DNA from: Geodermatophilaceae bacterium URHB0062
GTDB taxonomy: Bacteria; Actinomycetota; Actinomycetes; Mycobacteriales; Geodermatophilaceae
Direction of reading: 5' to 3'
DNA: 64,000 nucleotides
NCBI GenBank assembly: GCA_000620185.1
Contig: JHVO01000016.1
Span: 62,001 to 126,000, forward strand
Shown: positions 44,318 through 53,052 of the stretch, piece by piece
How positions within the stretch are numbered: position 1 is the stretch's first letter
Layout of the letters: every line of letters starts with the position of its first letter
Notes under the pieces: model-generated
What the model saw: only the letters and a program-made list of their open reading frames with translations
Told to the model about the DNA's origin: nothing
The model's database searches: none
Made by a program: the position numbers and the translations under genes

Positions 44318-44893
44318 GTGAGCGATTCGCCGGACTGGCGCGGCCAGAAATGGGCCGCCACGCATCGACGGATCTACGACACCGCGATGCACCTGTTCCA
44401 GGAGCACGGGTTCGAGAAGGTGAGCGTCGGCCAGATCGCGGCCGGGGCGAAGGTGTCGGTGCCGACCTTCTACGCGCACTACCCGTCCAAGGAACACATC
44501 GTCATGCAGCTGCCGACCGCCGAGCAGATCGCCCAGGTCATCGACGGGCAGCCGGACGATCTGCCGGTGAGTGAACGCATCAGGCGAGCCGTGCCCGATT
44601 GGCTCGCCCAGTGGACTCCCGAGGACCTCGCGGACCACCTGGCGCGATGGCGGGTGATCGTCACCACCCCACCGCTGCGGACGCGGGCCGCGGAGTTCGA
44701 GCGCACCACGGCCGGCATGGTCGCCGATGCTCTCCCGACCGAGGGGGAGGGCCTTCGTCCGGGCGACGCGGTCATCGTCAACGCCTACCTCTCCGCGTAC
44801 ACGGCCGGTGTCCTCGCATGGGCGGAGGGCAACGGCGAGCGCAAACTCGAAGAGCACGTCGAGGAGGCGTTCGACGCGCTCGAGGGCCGCTGA
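44318..44893 (+). CDS. TetR-family transcriptional regulator
   Basis: 191 residues with the N-terminal helix-turn-helix (LFQEHGFEKVSVGQIAAGAKVSVPTFYAHYPSKEHIVMQ, about 25-65) and a helical ligand domain. GTG 44318 has GGAGGA seven bases upstream, and the frame can extend to 44273 without a better start. Target and ligand are unknown. It is convergent with the CYTH-CHAD gene, so it does not share a promoter with it. Confidence 0.9.
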   Translation: MSDSPDWRGQKWAATHRRIYDTAMHLFQEHGFEKVSVGQIAAGAKVSVPTFYAHYPSKEHIVMQLPTAEQIAQVIDGQPDDLPVSERIRRAVPDWLAQWTPEDLADHLARWRVIVTTPPLRTRAAEFERTTAGMVADALPTEGEGLRPGDAVIVNAYLSAYTAGVLAWAEGNGERKLEEHVEEAFDALEGR

Positions 44894-44906
44894 CCCGACG
44901 GACCGC

Positions 44907-46454
44907 TCAGTGCTTCCGGGTGACCGCCGTCAGGGCTGCGTGCAGGCGGGGCTCGAGGGCCTCGAACGTGGCCCACGCCTCGTCCGCCCGCTCCTCCTCG
45001 AGAGCCTGCAGCCGACCATAGGTGTAGGCGTTCTCCCCGGCCGCATCGGCAGCGATGGCCAGCTGCCGGCACTGCTTCCGCGTGACGACGGTGTCCTGCC
45101 GGTCGCCCAACGCCTGCTGCACCTTCTTGCTCACCTTGACCAGCTTCTTCGCCGGTCGCCCGAGGTCCGCCCTCGCCACCTCCGCGGTGTACCGCAGCCG
45201 CTTGCCGGCCTTGCGCACCTCGTGCACCGCCTCGTCCTTCTCGGGCCCGTCGGTGGCGTCGACCCGCTCCAGCCGCGCGTCCAGACGTCGCGCCGCCTTC
45301 CGGACGGCCGCACGCAGCACCGGATGCGCCCTCCGGTCGGCGCGGTCGCTCAACCGGGGGGCAGCCAGCAGCGCGTAGAGATCGTCCAGCAACCGCAGGT
45401 AGCGGGCCTCGGACAGCGTCTCGAGCGCCCGCTCACGCCCGGCCAGGGCCGTCCGGAGCTGCGCCTGCTGGAGCCGCGCGGCGACCGGCCCGAGCACCTG
45501 TTCCACGGGCTCGGCCGCGACGAGCTCCCGCAGGTGGGACAGCGCGACCTCGTCGTCCCGTGCCGCCGACAGCTCCCCGGCGACCCACGACAGCTCTTCC
45601 CTGAGGGGATCGGTGGCCGCCCGGTCCAGGACGCGGCGGAAGCTGGAGAAGATGCTGCGCAGCCGCCGGCAGGCGACCCGCACCTGGTGGACGGCATCGG
45701 GCTGGTCCAGGCGCATGGCCACATCCGCCGTCTGCAGCGCCGTCACCTGGTCGCGCACCGCAGCGAGGACGACGTCCGCGGCTCGAGGACCGCCTCCCTC
45801 GGCCTCCTCGGGGTTCCGCTCTGTGTCGCGCGTACGGGAGGCGATCGCCCGGCCGAGCTTCGACGCCCGGGGCGAGGGGCCGGCCCCTACGGCGGTCAGC
45901 AGGGTCCCCACCGCCTCGAGGAGCGACTCGTCGCCGTCCACCAGCTCGACCTCGACCTCGCGCCAGGTCTGCACCTCGAGCGGCTGCTCGGTACCGCTCG
46001 CGAGCACCGTGGCGGTGACGGTGTCGTCGGCCAGCTCTGCCAGCGCACGGCCGTCGGCGTCGCGGAGGACGGTCACGAGGCGCCGCGTGTTCAGCGTCGC
46101 GATCGGGCCGACGGACGCACCGCGCAGCAGCCCGGTCACCGGCGCGAGGAGCTCGGCGGGCGGTTTCCGGACCGAGCCGCCGAGGGGTGCGTGCAGCTCC
46201 CGCCGCGCGCCGGCCCCGGCAGGCAGCTTGACGTGCCAGCCGGCGTCCGTGCCCCCGGTCCGGCGACGCATCGTGACGCGCGCGGAGAACAGCCGCAGGT
46301 CCGGGGTGTCGACGTAGCCTGCCTGCAGCAGGTGCTCGACCGGGTCGTCGACCGAGGCCACACCGGGCACGCCCGCCAGCTCGTCGGCGGTGGGCGGCGT
46401 GAACGAGCCGTCGACGTCGAACTTGCGCTCCACCTCGAGATGCCCGCCGACCAC
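44907..46454 (-). CDS. CYTH-CHAD domain protein (polyphosphate-associated)
   Basis: 515 residues. The CYTH (triphosphate tunnel) domain covers about 1-200 with the opening signature EVERKF and alternating charged strands. The CHAD domain, about 235-500, has conserved His/Arg-rich helices (VHQVRVACRRLRSIFSSFR and VHEVRKAGKRLRYTAEV). CHAD domains bind polyphosphate, and CYTH enzymes act on triphosphates or polyphosphate. The role is inferred from these families. Confidence 0.9.
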   Translation of the reverse strand: MVGGHLEVERKFDVDGSFTPPTADELAGVPGVASVDDPVEHLLQAGYVDTPDLRLFSARVTMRRRTGGTDAGWHVKLPAGAGARRELHAPLGGSVRKPPAELLAPVTGLLRGASVGPIATLNTRRLVTVLRDADGRALAELADDTVTATVLASGTEQPLEVQTWREVEVELVDGDESLLEAVGTLLTAVGAGPSPRASKLGRAIASRTRDTERNPEEAEGGGPRAADVVLAAVRDQVTALQTADVAMRLDQPDAVHQVRVACRRLRSIFSSFRRVLDRAATDPLREELSWVAGELSAARDDEVALSHLRELVAAEPVEQVLGPVAARLQQAQLRTALAGRERALETLSEARYLRLLDDLYALLAAPRLSDRADRRAHPVLRAAVRKAARRLDARLERVDATDGPEKDEAVHEVRKAGKRLRYTAEVARADLGRPAKKLVKVSKKVQQALGDRQDTVVTRKQCRQLAIAADAAGENAYTYGRLQALEEERADEAWATFEALEPRLHAALTAVTRKH

Positions 46455-46524
46455 GTATGAACCGTAGGACCCGCCGACCGCGGGAGCCAGGCTGTCGGCT
46501 GCGCCTCATGGCCGGCTGGCTACC

Positions 46525-47502
46525 GTGAGCGAGATGCCTCGGTCGTGCACGACCCGTCGCCGCCTGGCTGCGGTGTCCGCATTCCCCTGGGTGCTGGCCG
46601 CCGGGCTCCGGCTCACCGGCACCGAACGCGGCTTCCCCCTCGTGCCCGCGCTCTCCTTCGTCCCGTACGGGGCGGCGACCGCGGTGCTCCCGCTGGCGGC
46701 CGCCGTGCGGGCCGGCTCCCGGACCGGTGTGCTGTTGTCAGGAGCCGCCGGCGCCGTGCTGGCCGGCGCCGTCCTCTTCCGTGCCGGCGGCCGGGTGGCC
46801 GCCCCTCAGGGGGACGGCGACCTGCTGCGGGTGGCCACGGTGAGCCTGCGGCGCGGTCTGGTGCGCGCTTACCCGGTGATCGACCTCGTCCGGCAGCATG
46901 ACGTCGACGTCCTCGCCGTGGCGGAGCTGACGCCCGATGCCGAGAAGGCTCTGCGCGCGGCCGGCATCGACGAGCTGCTGCCGCACGCGCACGTCATTTC
47001 CGCGCGGAGCGGCTCAACGCCCAGCGCGTCCGGCGCGGTCTGGTCGCGGCGCCCGATCCGGTCCATGGGCCGGACGCCGGGCGGGTTCGAGCAACCCTGG
47101 GTGCGGCTCGCCACTGACAGCGGGCGCGACGTCGAGCTGACGGCGATCCACACGACTCCCCCGTCGACCTCGCCGTCCGCCGTCCGTGCGTGGTCCGACG
47201 ACCTCGCCGCGCTGCCCGGCCCGGAGCGCGACGTGCTGCGCGTGCTGGCCGGTGACTTCAACGCCACCCTGGATCACGCGGCCCTCCGGGCGGTCGTGCG
47301 CCGGGGCTATGCCGATGCGGCATGGCGAGCCGGCCGTGCGCTGGCGTGGACCTGGCGTCCGCTGCGGCTCCCGTTCCCCTGGCTCGGCCTCGACCACGTG
47401 CTCGTGGACCCCCGCATCGCTGTCCGCGCGGTCGAGCTGGTCCGCGTACGGGGCAGCGACCACCGTGCGGTCGTCGCCGACCTGGTGCTCCCGCGCCCCT
47501 GA
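46525..47502 (+). CDS. Endonuclease/exonuclease/phosphatase family membrane protein
   Basis: 325 residues. Two or three hydrophobic segments (about 15-90) precede a DNase I-like EEP domain: AELTPDAEK, the catalytic region AGDFNATLDH (about 245), GLDHVLVD (about 290) and GSDHRAVVADL (about 310). Many such proteins are membrane-bound phosphodiesterases or phosphatases. GTG 46525 or ATG 46534 could be the start. Confidence 0.85.
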   Translation: MSEMPRSCTTRRRLAAVSAFPWVLAAGLRLTGTERGFPLVPALSFVPYGAATAVLPLAAAVRAGSRTGVLLSGAAGAVLAGAVLFRAGGRVAAPQGDGDLLRVATVSLRRGLVRAYPVIDLVRQHDVDVLAVAELTPDAEKALRAAGIDELLPHAHVISARSGSTPSASGAVWSRRPIRSMGRTPGGFEQPWVRLATDSGRDVELTAIHTTPPSTSPSAVRAWSDDLAALPGPERDVLRVLAGDFNATLDHAALRAVVRRGYADAAWRAGRALAWTWRPLRLPFPWLGLDHVLVDPRIAVRAVELVRVRGSDHRAVVADLVLPRP

Positions 47503-47564
47503 CCGGCGCCTTCTCCGCGTGCCACGGGGCAGACGAAGATCCCGATGTTCGCGGGGCGGAGTCC

Positions 47565-47584
47565 GTGGGCACGCTCTTGCCCAC
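47565..47584. other. Hairpin upstream of the PRC-barrel gene
   Basis: GTGGGCA and TGCCCAC form a 7-bp perfect stem with a 6-nt loop, 39 bp before the PRC-barrel start. It could end the upstream EEP transcript or lie in the leader. Confidence 0.35.
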
Positions 47585-47623
47585 TGGCATCCAACGGAGG
47601 GCGCCACGGAGAAGGAGCTGTCC

Positions 47624-48559
47624 ATGTTGAGCGAGCGAGAGCTGTCGGCGGCGATCGGGAGCACCGCGTACGACGGCAGCGGCGACAAGATCGGCACGGT
47701 GGAGCACTTCTTCGTCGACGACCGGACCGGAGCGCCCACCTGGGTGGCGGTCGCGACCGGCCTGTTCGGCACGCGGACCTCCGTCGTCCCGGCGGACGAC
47801 GCGACCTTCGCCGACGGCGCGCTCCGGCTGCCGGTGACCGTCGAGGCGGTGAAGAGCGCACCCCACGTCGGGGGCGACCACCTGGACCCGGCCGAGGAGG
47901 CGGAGCTCCGGGAGCACTACGCGGTGACGTCGTCCGGGGGGCGGCATGCCGCCGACGCCACCCGGGAGATGCCCCCCGTACCTCCGCCGGTCCCGCCGTC
48001 CGACGTGAGCACCTCCGACACGGAGGTCATCCCCCCGCGCACGACGACGACCGGGACGACGACCTCCGCGACGGCAACCCCGACCCCGACGGCCCAGCCA
48101 TCTGCCGACGACGGCGGGATGGTCCGGAGCGAGGAGCGGCTGCGGGTCGGCACCGAGCGGGTGGCCGCGACCCGCATGCGCCTGGTGAAGTACGTGGTCA
48201 CCGAGGACGTGCAGATCACCGTGCCGATCCGGCGCGAGGAGATCCGCATCGAGGAGGTGCCGCTCGGCGCGGCCGACGCGGGTCCCGGGGAGGCACTCGT
48301 GTCCGCCGACCAGGCGTCGTCGCACTCGGTGGCCCCGGGCCTGCCGGACGAGATCGTCCTGCACACCGAGCGCCCGGTCGTGACGGTGGAGGTCGTGCCG
48401 ACGGAGCGGGTACGGCTGCGCACCGAACTGGTGGAGGGCCAGGAGACCGTGACGGGGCAGGTCCAGCGCGAGCAGATCGTCGTCGACGAGACGCCGTCCC
48501 TGGCGGGTCGGCGCGCCGCCGGCGGCTCGGCGGGGATCACCCCCGGCTCTCCCAGCTGA
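47624..48559 (+). CDS. PRC-barrel and DUF2382 domain protein
   Basis: 311 residues. An N-terminal PRC-barrel (about 1-80; GSTAYDGSGDKIGTVEHFFVDD) is followed by a Thr/Pro-rich linker (about 110-155) and a C-terminal DUF2382 domain (about 160-300; SEERLRVGTERVAATRMRLVKYVV, RREEIRIEEVP, TERVRLRTELVEGQETVTGQVQREQI). This pairing is common in stress-associated actinobacterial proteins; function not established. ATG 47624 follows AAGGAG. Its end overlaps the convergent TasA-like gene by 23 bp. Confidence 0.9.
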   Translation: MLSERELSAAIGSTAYDGSGDKIGTVEHFFVDDRTGAPTWVAVATGLFGTRTSVVPADDATFADGALRLPVTVEAVKSAPHVGGDHLDPAEEAELREHYAVTSSGGRHAADATREMPPVPPPVPPSDVSTSDTEVIPPRTTTTGTTTSATATPTPTAQPSADDGGMVRSEERLRVGTERVAATRMRLVKYVVTEDVQITVPIRREEIRIEEVPLGAADAGPGEALVSADQASSHSVAPGLPDEIVLHTERPVVTVEVVPTERVRLRTELVEGQETVTGQVQREQIVVDETPSLAGRRAAGGSAGITPGSPS

Positions 48560-49316
48560 ACCCGAAGGACACCGACCTGCCGGCCGCGGCCGGGTCGTCG
48601 CGGACCGACACGGTGAACCGGTAGTCCCGCACCTCCTCCGAGCCGGCGGGCTGCCAGGTCGGCACCCCGGTGCCGTAGTCGGGGTGGCTCGCGGCGAAGT
48701 CGGCCAGCGTCCCCCGGTACACATCGCCGGCGGGCAGGAAGCCGGTGCACGTGCCGAAGAATCCGGGGGCGTCCGAACCGACCTCGACCACCAGGTCGAG
48801 GTAGGGAGCCAGATCGCCGGAGACGGCGGCGGCGTAGAGATGCACCGGTCCGGGATCATCGCTGCCCCGGTACATCACTCGGATGCAGCGGTCGAGCGGA
48901 GCGCCCGGCGCCAGCGTCGTCCCGTCGGTGAACATGGCGCTGCCTGCGTCGTTGTCGGTGAGCACCACCGTCTCGACCGGTTCGGCCACGGGTTCCGCGG
49001 CCGGAACCTCCGCGGGCTCCTCCTGCGGAGCGGGAGGAACCGTGGTCGCCGCCGGGGTGGTGGGATGCGGGGTGGTGGGCTGCGGGGTCGTCCGCCCGGG
49101 CTCGTCATCGTGCTCGGCGACCGGCGTGCCGATCGGCACGTAGTTCGTGACGCTCTCGTTCTCCTCGACGAAGGCCGCTTGCGACCCGCTGACGACGAGC
49201 AGGGCGACGAGGGTGAAGGACAGCGCGAACGCCGACAGCTGGATCGCCAGGCCGTTGAGCGAGAACCGGCGGCGACGGCCTCCGTGCGTGCGGCGGGGAC
49301 GCCGGATCAGCCCCAT
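48537..49316 (-). CDS. TasA/camelysin-like secreted protein, paralogue 2
   Basis: 259 residues. A basic N-terminus and membrane segment (LSAFALSFTLVALLVVSGSQ, about 20-39) are followed by AAFVEENESV, resembling SipW-type signals where cleavage precedes a Phe-rich start. An inserted Thr/Pro-rich stretch (about 62-100) separates it from a beta-rich domain with two conserved cysteines (DRCIRV, GTCTGF) and a YRFTVSV/FGFSWE end. It is clearly paralogous to the protein at 52304. Last gene of the operon; it overlaps the DNRLRE gene by 10 bp. Confidence 0.78.
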   Translation of the reverse strand: MGLIRRPRRTHGGRRRRFSLNGLAIQLSAFALSFTLVALLVVSGSQAAFVEENESVTNYVPIGTPVAEHDDEPGRTTPQPTTPHPTTPAATTVPPAPQEEPAEVPAAEPVAEPVETVVLTDNDAGSAMFTDGTTLAPGAPLDRCIRVMYRGSDDPGPVHLYAAAVSGDLAPYLDLVVEVGSDAPGFFGTCTGFLPAGDVYRGTLADFAASHPDYGTGVPTWQPAGSEEVRDYRFTVSVRDDPAAAGRSVSFGFSWESRG

Positions 49317-50005
49317 GTCAGCATGAGTTTCGGGGAGTAGGTGGCGTCCTGCCGGTCGTAGTAGACCTGCTCCCGGGCGGTGGCCGCGTTCTCGGTCCTG
49401 TCCCTGAGCAGGAATCCGTTGTTGCCGTTGACGCCTCCGGCGTACTGGGCGAGGACGTGATCGGTGACGGTCCACGCCTGCCAACCCGCGGTGCTCGTGG
49501 TCTGGGCGTTGGTCGCCTGAGGTCCGAGGGGGTTGATCGGCTCGTTGTTCCAGGTGATGTCCGCCGCCGTCCACGTGCGGGAGGTCGGGTTCCCTCGGTA
49601 GACGTCGATGTTCCGCCCGCTGACCGGAGCCTTGTTGTAGAGGCTGAGCGTGGCGTCCACCAGCTGGCAGTGCGACGGGTCCGGGATCGCAGGCAGGACG
49701 AACTGGACCCAGATGTGCCGGTCGCCGGCACTGCTGGACCGCACGCGCAGGTCCAGGTCGGTCTGATGATTCGTGTCGGTGGCGCCGGACGTCTCGTCCG
49801 TCCAGGAGTCGCCGACCGAGAGGAGGGTGCTGGGCGCGGACGTGCAGAACGTCGCCGCGCTGGATGCCTTGTCGCTCGCGTTTCCCGTCAGGCCGACGAA
49901 CGAACCGGACGCCGTCGCCTGGCTGAGCGCGACGGTTGCGGTGACGGCCGTGGCGACGGCGCCGAGCCGGAGCACGCGACCACGCCCGAGACCACGCGGC
50001 GTCAC
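49307..50005 (-). CDS. DNRLRE-domain secreted protein
   Basis: 232 residues. An N-terminal signal (VLRLGAVATAVTATVALSQATASGSFVGLTGNASDKASSA) has the SipW-like xGSFxxLTxN pattern. A DNRLRE/carbohydrate-binding-like beta domain follows (RHIWVQFVLPAIP, ATLSLYNK, RTWTAADITWNN, VTDHVLAQY, FLLRDRTEN, YSPKLMLTW). Such domains occur in extracellular adhesins and enzymes. It is joined by overlaps to the GGDEF gene upstream (GTGA) and the TasA-like gene downstream. Confidence 0.82.
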   Translation of the reverse strand: MTPRGLGRGRVLRLGAVATAVTATVALSQATASGSFVGLTGNASDKASSAATFCTSAPSTLLSVGDSWTDETSGATDTNHQTDLDLRVRSSSAGDRHIWVQFVLPAIPDPSHCQLVDATLSLYNKAPVSGRNIDVYRGNPTSRTWTAADITWNNEPINPLGPQATNAQTTSTAGWQAWTVTDHVLAQYAGGVNGNNGFLLRDRTENAATAREQVYYDRQDATYSPKLMLTWG

Positions 50006-51588
50006 GAGGGCACCCCGACCGGCCGGTCGTCGCCGCGGCCCGCGCGGTCGCCCTTCTTGCTCCGCTTCACCTCGTACATGAGGGAGTCGGCCTGACCGAG
50101 CAGGCTGTCGAGGTCGCGCTGGCCGGGTGCCGCGTGCGCCGCCCCGATACTGACACCGATACGGGCCATGCCCGCCTCGAGGAGGAACGGCTTGCCCAGG
50201 TCGATCTCGATCCGGCGGCCGAGGCCGGCCAGGTCCTCGTCGGAGGCGCCGGGGACGACGACGACGAACTCGTCACCGCCCATCCGGCCCAGGACGCTGT
50301 CGTCGCGCATCGCGCTGTCGAGCCGCCGGGCCACCTTCTCCAGCAGTTCGTCGCCGGCCGCGTGGCCCAGCGTGTCGTTGACGCCCTTGAACCCGTCCAG
50401 GTCGCAGAAGAGCACGCCGAGGTGGCCGGGGATCTGCTCGGCGGTCAGCACCAGTCCACGCCGGTTGAGCAGACCGGTCAGCTGGTCGCGGGTCGCCTGC
50501 TCCTGATAGGTCTGCTTGAGCGTCTCCAGCTGCTGGACCAGCGCGGCGTTGGCCAGCCCGACCCGGGCCTGCGCCACCAGCAGGTCGAGGGCCTCGACCC
50601 GGCGCGCGACCTCCTCGGCGGCCCCAGACACCGTGGCGGTGAAGAGGTAGGGATCCCGGCCCGGCACGGGCAGTTCCCGGCTCAGCACCGTGGACTCGAC
50701 ATCGTCGCCGTCCGCCTGCCCGCCTTCCTCCCTCGGTTGCGGGGTGGGGGCCGGGGTGTCGGCAGGCGACGGACGGCCTGCGTCGTCCCCGAGGGGGTCG
50801 GTGACCACGGCGTCGGCCGCCCCGAGCTGGCCTGCGCCGGTCACCAGCTGGGTCAGGACGGCCTGCACGTCGAGCGGGAAGATCTCCGCGGTGATCGCCG
50901 ACAGGTCACCCAGCAGATGCGCCCGGTCGTCGGCGGCCTGGCGGGCAACCACGAGGCGGCCGACCTGGGCGACGAGGTGCTCGGCGAGCATGGCCACCGG
51001 GATCGTGGCGAGGAGGAGCGTCGGCATCGCAACGACGATCGTGCCCAGGGCGCCGTCGCCCATCGTGTCGGGGAAGACGACGACGTAGGCGCCCAGCGCC
51101 ACAGAGCAGACCGTCCACAGCATCGCCAGGCCGCTGAGGCCGAACCACAGCGCCGCCTCGAGCAGCGGCAGCATGAGCAGGACCAACGCGAAGGAGCGCG
51201 GAGGCAGCCCGGCGAGGCTGACCACCCCCAGCACGACGACGGCATCGGCGATCGTCGCGAGCAGCACCAGCTTGGATCGCCGGCCCGACGCGGCCCGGTC
51301 CGCTCGACCGGACAGCAGGGCGACGAGGAGCAGGAGCGCCGCTGTCGCGCCGGCGAGCGAGCGAACGATGACGGGCTCGAGGTCACCGGCTGCGGACGGT
51401 CGGTACCCGGCCGCGACGATGATCACGAGGACGACGGCGATGAACCGGATCTGCCGGAAGGCGCGCTCCGCGACCGAGCGTCCACCCGAACGGCGGTCCT
51501 CACGGGCGGCACGGCGGTCCTCCCGTGCGGACCTACGGGCCGCATCTGTGGGACGGCGGTCGGCGGTGGTCAGGCCGCGGCGGGTCAC
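50002..51588 (-). CDS. Membrane GGDEF diguanylate cyclase within the TasA-like operon
   Basis: 528 residues. A basic N-terminus (about 1-40) is followed by about five membrane segments (45-205), a cytoplasmic region of about 150 residues with a Pro/Glu linker, and a GGDEF domain (about 360-515). The active site MGGDEF is canonical. At the I-site it has RDDS rather than RxxD, so product feedback may be lost. It makes c-di-GMP and lies between the signal peptidase and its probable secreted substrates, with GTGA overlaps on both sides. No other enzyme in the operon uses c-di-GMP. Confidence 0.9.
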   Translation of the reverse strand: MTRRGLTTADRRPTDAARRSAREDRRAAREDRRSGGRSVAERAFRQIRFIAVVLVIIVAAGYRPSAAGDLEPVIVRSLAGATAALLLLVALLSGRADRAASGRRSKLVLLATIADAVVVLGVVSLAGLPPRSFALVLLMLPLLEAALWFGLSGLAMLWTVCSVALGAYVVVFPDTMGDGALGTIVVAMPTLLLATIPVAMLAEHLVAQVGRLVVARQAADDRAHLLGDLSAITAEIFPLDVQAVLTQLVTGAGQLGAADAVVTDPLGDDAGRPSPADTPAPTPQPREEGGQADGDDVESTVLSRELPVPGRDPYLFTATVSGAAEEVARRVEALDLLVAQARVGLANAALVQQLETLKQTYQEQATRDQLTGLLNRRGLVLTAEQIPGHLGVLFCDLDGFKGVNDTLGHAAGDELLEKVARRLDSAMRDDSVLGRMGGDEFVVVVPGASDEDLAGLGRRIEIDLGKPFLLEAGMARIGVSIGAAHAAPGQRDLDSLLGQADSLMYEVKRSKKGDRAGRGDDRPVGVPS

Positions 51589-52325
51589 GAGAGCCCCTTG
51601 ACGAGTTGGACGGTGCGCTGCTGAGCCGCAGCGCTCTGAGCGGCGAGCCGGCCGTGCACGAGTTCGTGCAGCGACTCCGGGAGCAGCCGCTGGGTGACCG
51701 GCTTCTGCGAGTCGGTCCGCCGGCCACCCATGCGGCCGAGCAGGACCTCAGCCGGGTTCACGCGACTGCCGGAGGCCCACGGGTCGAACGCGGGGTCGAA
51801 GGCGCGCGGCGCCAGTCGCAGCCCGACGAGCAGTCCGATGCCGGCCACGACGAGGGTGAGGACCCGGCCCTGGTACAGCCAGAGCGACGGCCGGCCGATC
51901 CACGGCACGGCGAGCACGGCGGCACCCTTGACGTCCTCGACGTGGACGAAGGCGCTGTCCGGGCTGGAATTGGCGTCACCGCCGGTGCGGAACGTGCCGT
52001 CGGGCAGCTGTTCGAGGATCCGGTGCAGGACCCGCCCGGTGTCGGGCCGGTCGTAGAGCACCACGGTGTTGGGTGTCAGATCCTCGGGAGAGACGTGCCG
52101 GATCATGACCACGTCTCCTGGCGCCACGAGAGGCTCCATGGACCCTGAGGTCACCAGCGTGGGGCTCCAGCCCAGGAACAACCACGGAAAGGCGATCCAG
52201 AGGGAGAGGCTCATCGCCATCGAGATGACCAGCATGCTGACGGTGCCCGCACCGTAGAGCACGGTCCGGCTCCAGGTCTTGCGCTCGGGCTGCGCCCCGC
52301 GGGTCAGTTGGTGCGCGTTTCCCAC
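51585..52325 (-). CDS. SipW-type signal peptidase I
   Basis: 246 residues. A membrane segment (VLYGAGTVSMLVISMAMSLSLW, about 22-45) precedes the nucleophile motif TSGSMEP (about 60-66). VLHRILEQ supplies His in place of the usual Lys base, the ER/SipW (S26B) type. GDANSSPD and a second membrane segment (LVVAGIGLLVGLRLAP) follow. This type processes TasA-like fibre proteins in Bacillus. It starts inside the end of the upstream TasA-like gene. The C-terminal 60 residues are basic and variable. Confidence 0.88.
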   Translation of the reverse strand: MGNAHQLTRGAQPERKTWSRTVLYGAGTVSMLVISMAMSLSLWIAFPWLFLGWSPTLVTSGSMEPLVAPGDVVMIRHVSPEDLTPNTVVLYDRPDTGRVLHRILEQLPDGTFRTGGDANSSPDSAFVHVEDVKGAAVLAVPWIGRPSLWLYQGRVLTLVVAGIGLLVGLRLAPRAFDPAFDPWASGSRVNPAEVLLGRMGGRRTDSQKPVTQRLLPESLHELVHGRLAAQSAAAQQRTVQLVKGLS

Positions 52326-52951
52326 TGGAACCCAAAGGTCGTGTTCTTGCCTTCCGCCGCGGGGACGTCCTGCACCGAGACGGTGAAGCGGAAGGTGCGG
52401 GTCTCCCCGTTGCCGGCGGGGTCCCACGTCGTCACAGCCCCGGCGTCGGCGTAAACGGTGCGCGTGGTGGCGAAGCCGTCGAGGGTTCCGCTGTACTCGG
52501 TGGCCGTCGCGGAGAATCCGGAGCACCCGCTGAAGGAGGTGGCGGCGGGCATCGTGCCGGACTCGACGGTCAGGTTCAGGTAGGGCGCCAGGTTGTTCGC
52601 GGGCGCGTCGCTCGTGGGCACGGACGACCGGTAGAGCCGGACCGCGGTCGGGTCGATGTTGCCCGTGTACGTCACCTGGATGCACCGTGCCTGGGCGTTG
52701 CCTGGCATCAGGCCCGTCAGGTTGAACATGGCCGTGGCGCCGTCGTTGTCGGTGAGGTCGACCGTGGCGCTGCTGACCGTGTTGGCGATGTTGTCGTTCT
52801 GGGCGACGAAGGCGGCTCGCGACGAGGTGACCACCAGCAACGCGACCAGGATGAAGGTCAGCGCGAAGGCGGCGAGCTGCACGACGCGACTGTTGAGCGA
52901 ACGGCCGCCACGGCGGCCCGGACCGGCCGGCTGGAGACGTGAGGCGTTCAT
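52304..52951 (-). CDS. TasA/camelysin-like secreted protein, paralogue 1
   Basis: 215 residues. The membrane segment LAAFALTFILVALLVVTSSR (about 27-46) is followed by AAFVAQNDNIANTVSSATVD, closely resembling SipW-dependent signals (A-F-x-x-x-x-x-x-N-x-x-x-x-x-T-x-D). The beta-rich domain has paired cysteines (ARCIQV, SGCSGF) and ends RFTVSVQD...FGFQWE, as in its paralogue. Expected to be secreted and to assemble on the cell surface. First gene of a five-gene overlapping operon. Confidence 0.8.
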   Translation of the reverse strand: MNASRLQPAGPGRRGGRSLNSRVVQLAAFALTFILVALLVVTSSRAAFVAQNDNIANTVSSATVDLTDNDGATAMFNLTGLMPGNAQARCIQVTYTGNIDPTAVRLYRSSVPTSDAPANNLAPYLNLTVESGTMPAATSFSGCSGFSATATEYSGTLDGFATTRTVYADAGAVTTWDPAGNGETRTFRFTVSVQDVPAAEGKNTTFGFQWETRTN

Positions 52952-52960
52952 GCCTGCCCC

Positions 52961-52997
52961 ATCGGCCAGTGCCGTTCGATACTTGAGTGACTACAGC
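52961..52997 (-). promoter_or_regulatory. Shared 21-bp motif, copy 2, and possible promoter
   Basis: The motif at 52977-52997 (minus strand GCTGTAGTCACTCAAGTATC then G) matches 17 of 21 positions of the site before the chemoreceptor. CTCAAG then GCCGAT, 15 bp apart, also resemble the FliA/WhiG pattern, and GCCGAT ends 9 bp before the ATG. The chemoreceptor copy lacks the second box. Confidence 0.4.
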
Positions 52998-53052
52998 GGT
53001 CCCCCCCGACGGGGTGATGCGGAGCCGCCGACCGGGCTGCGGTGCGGGGGGC

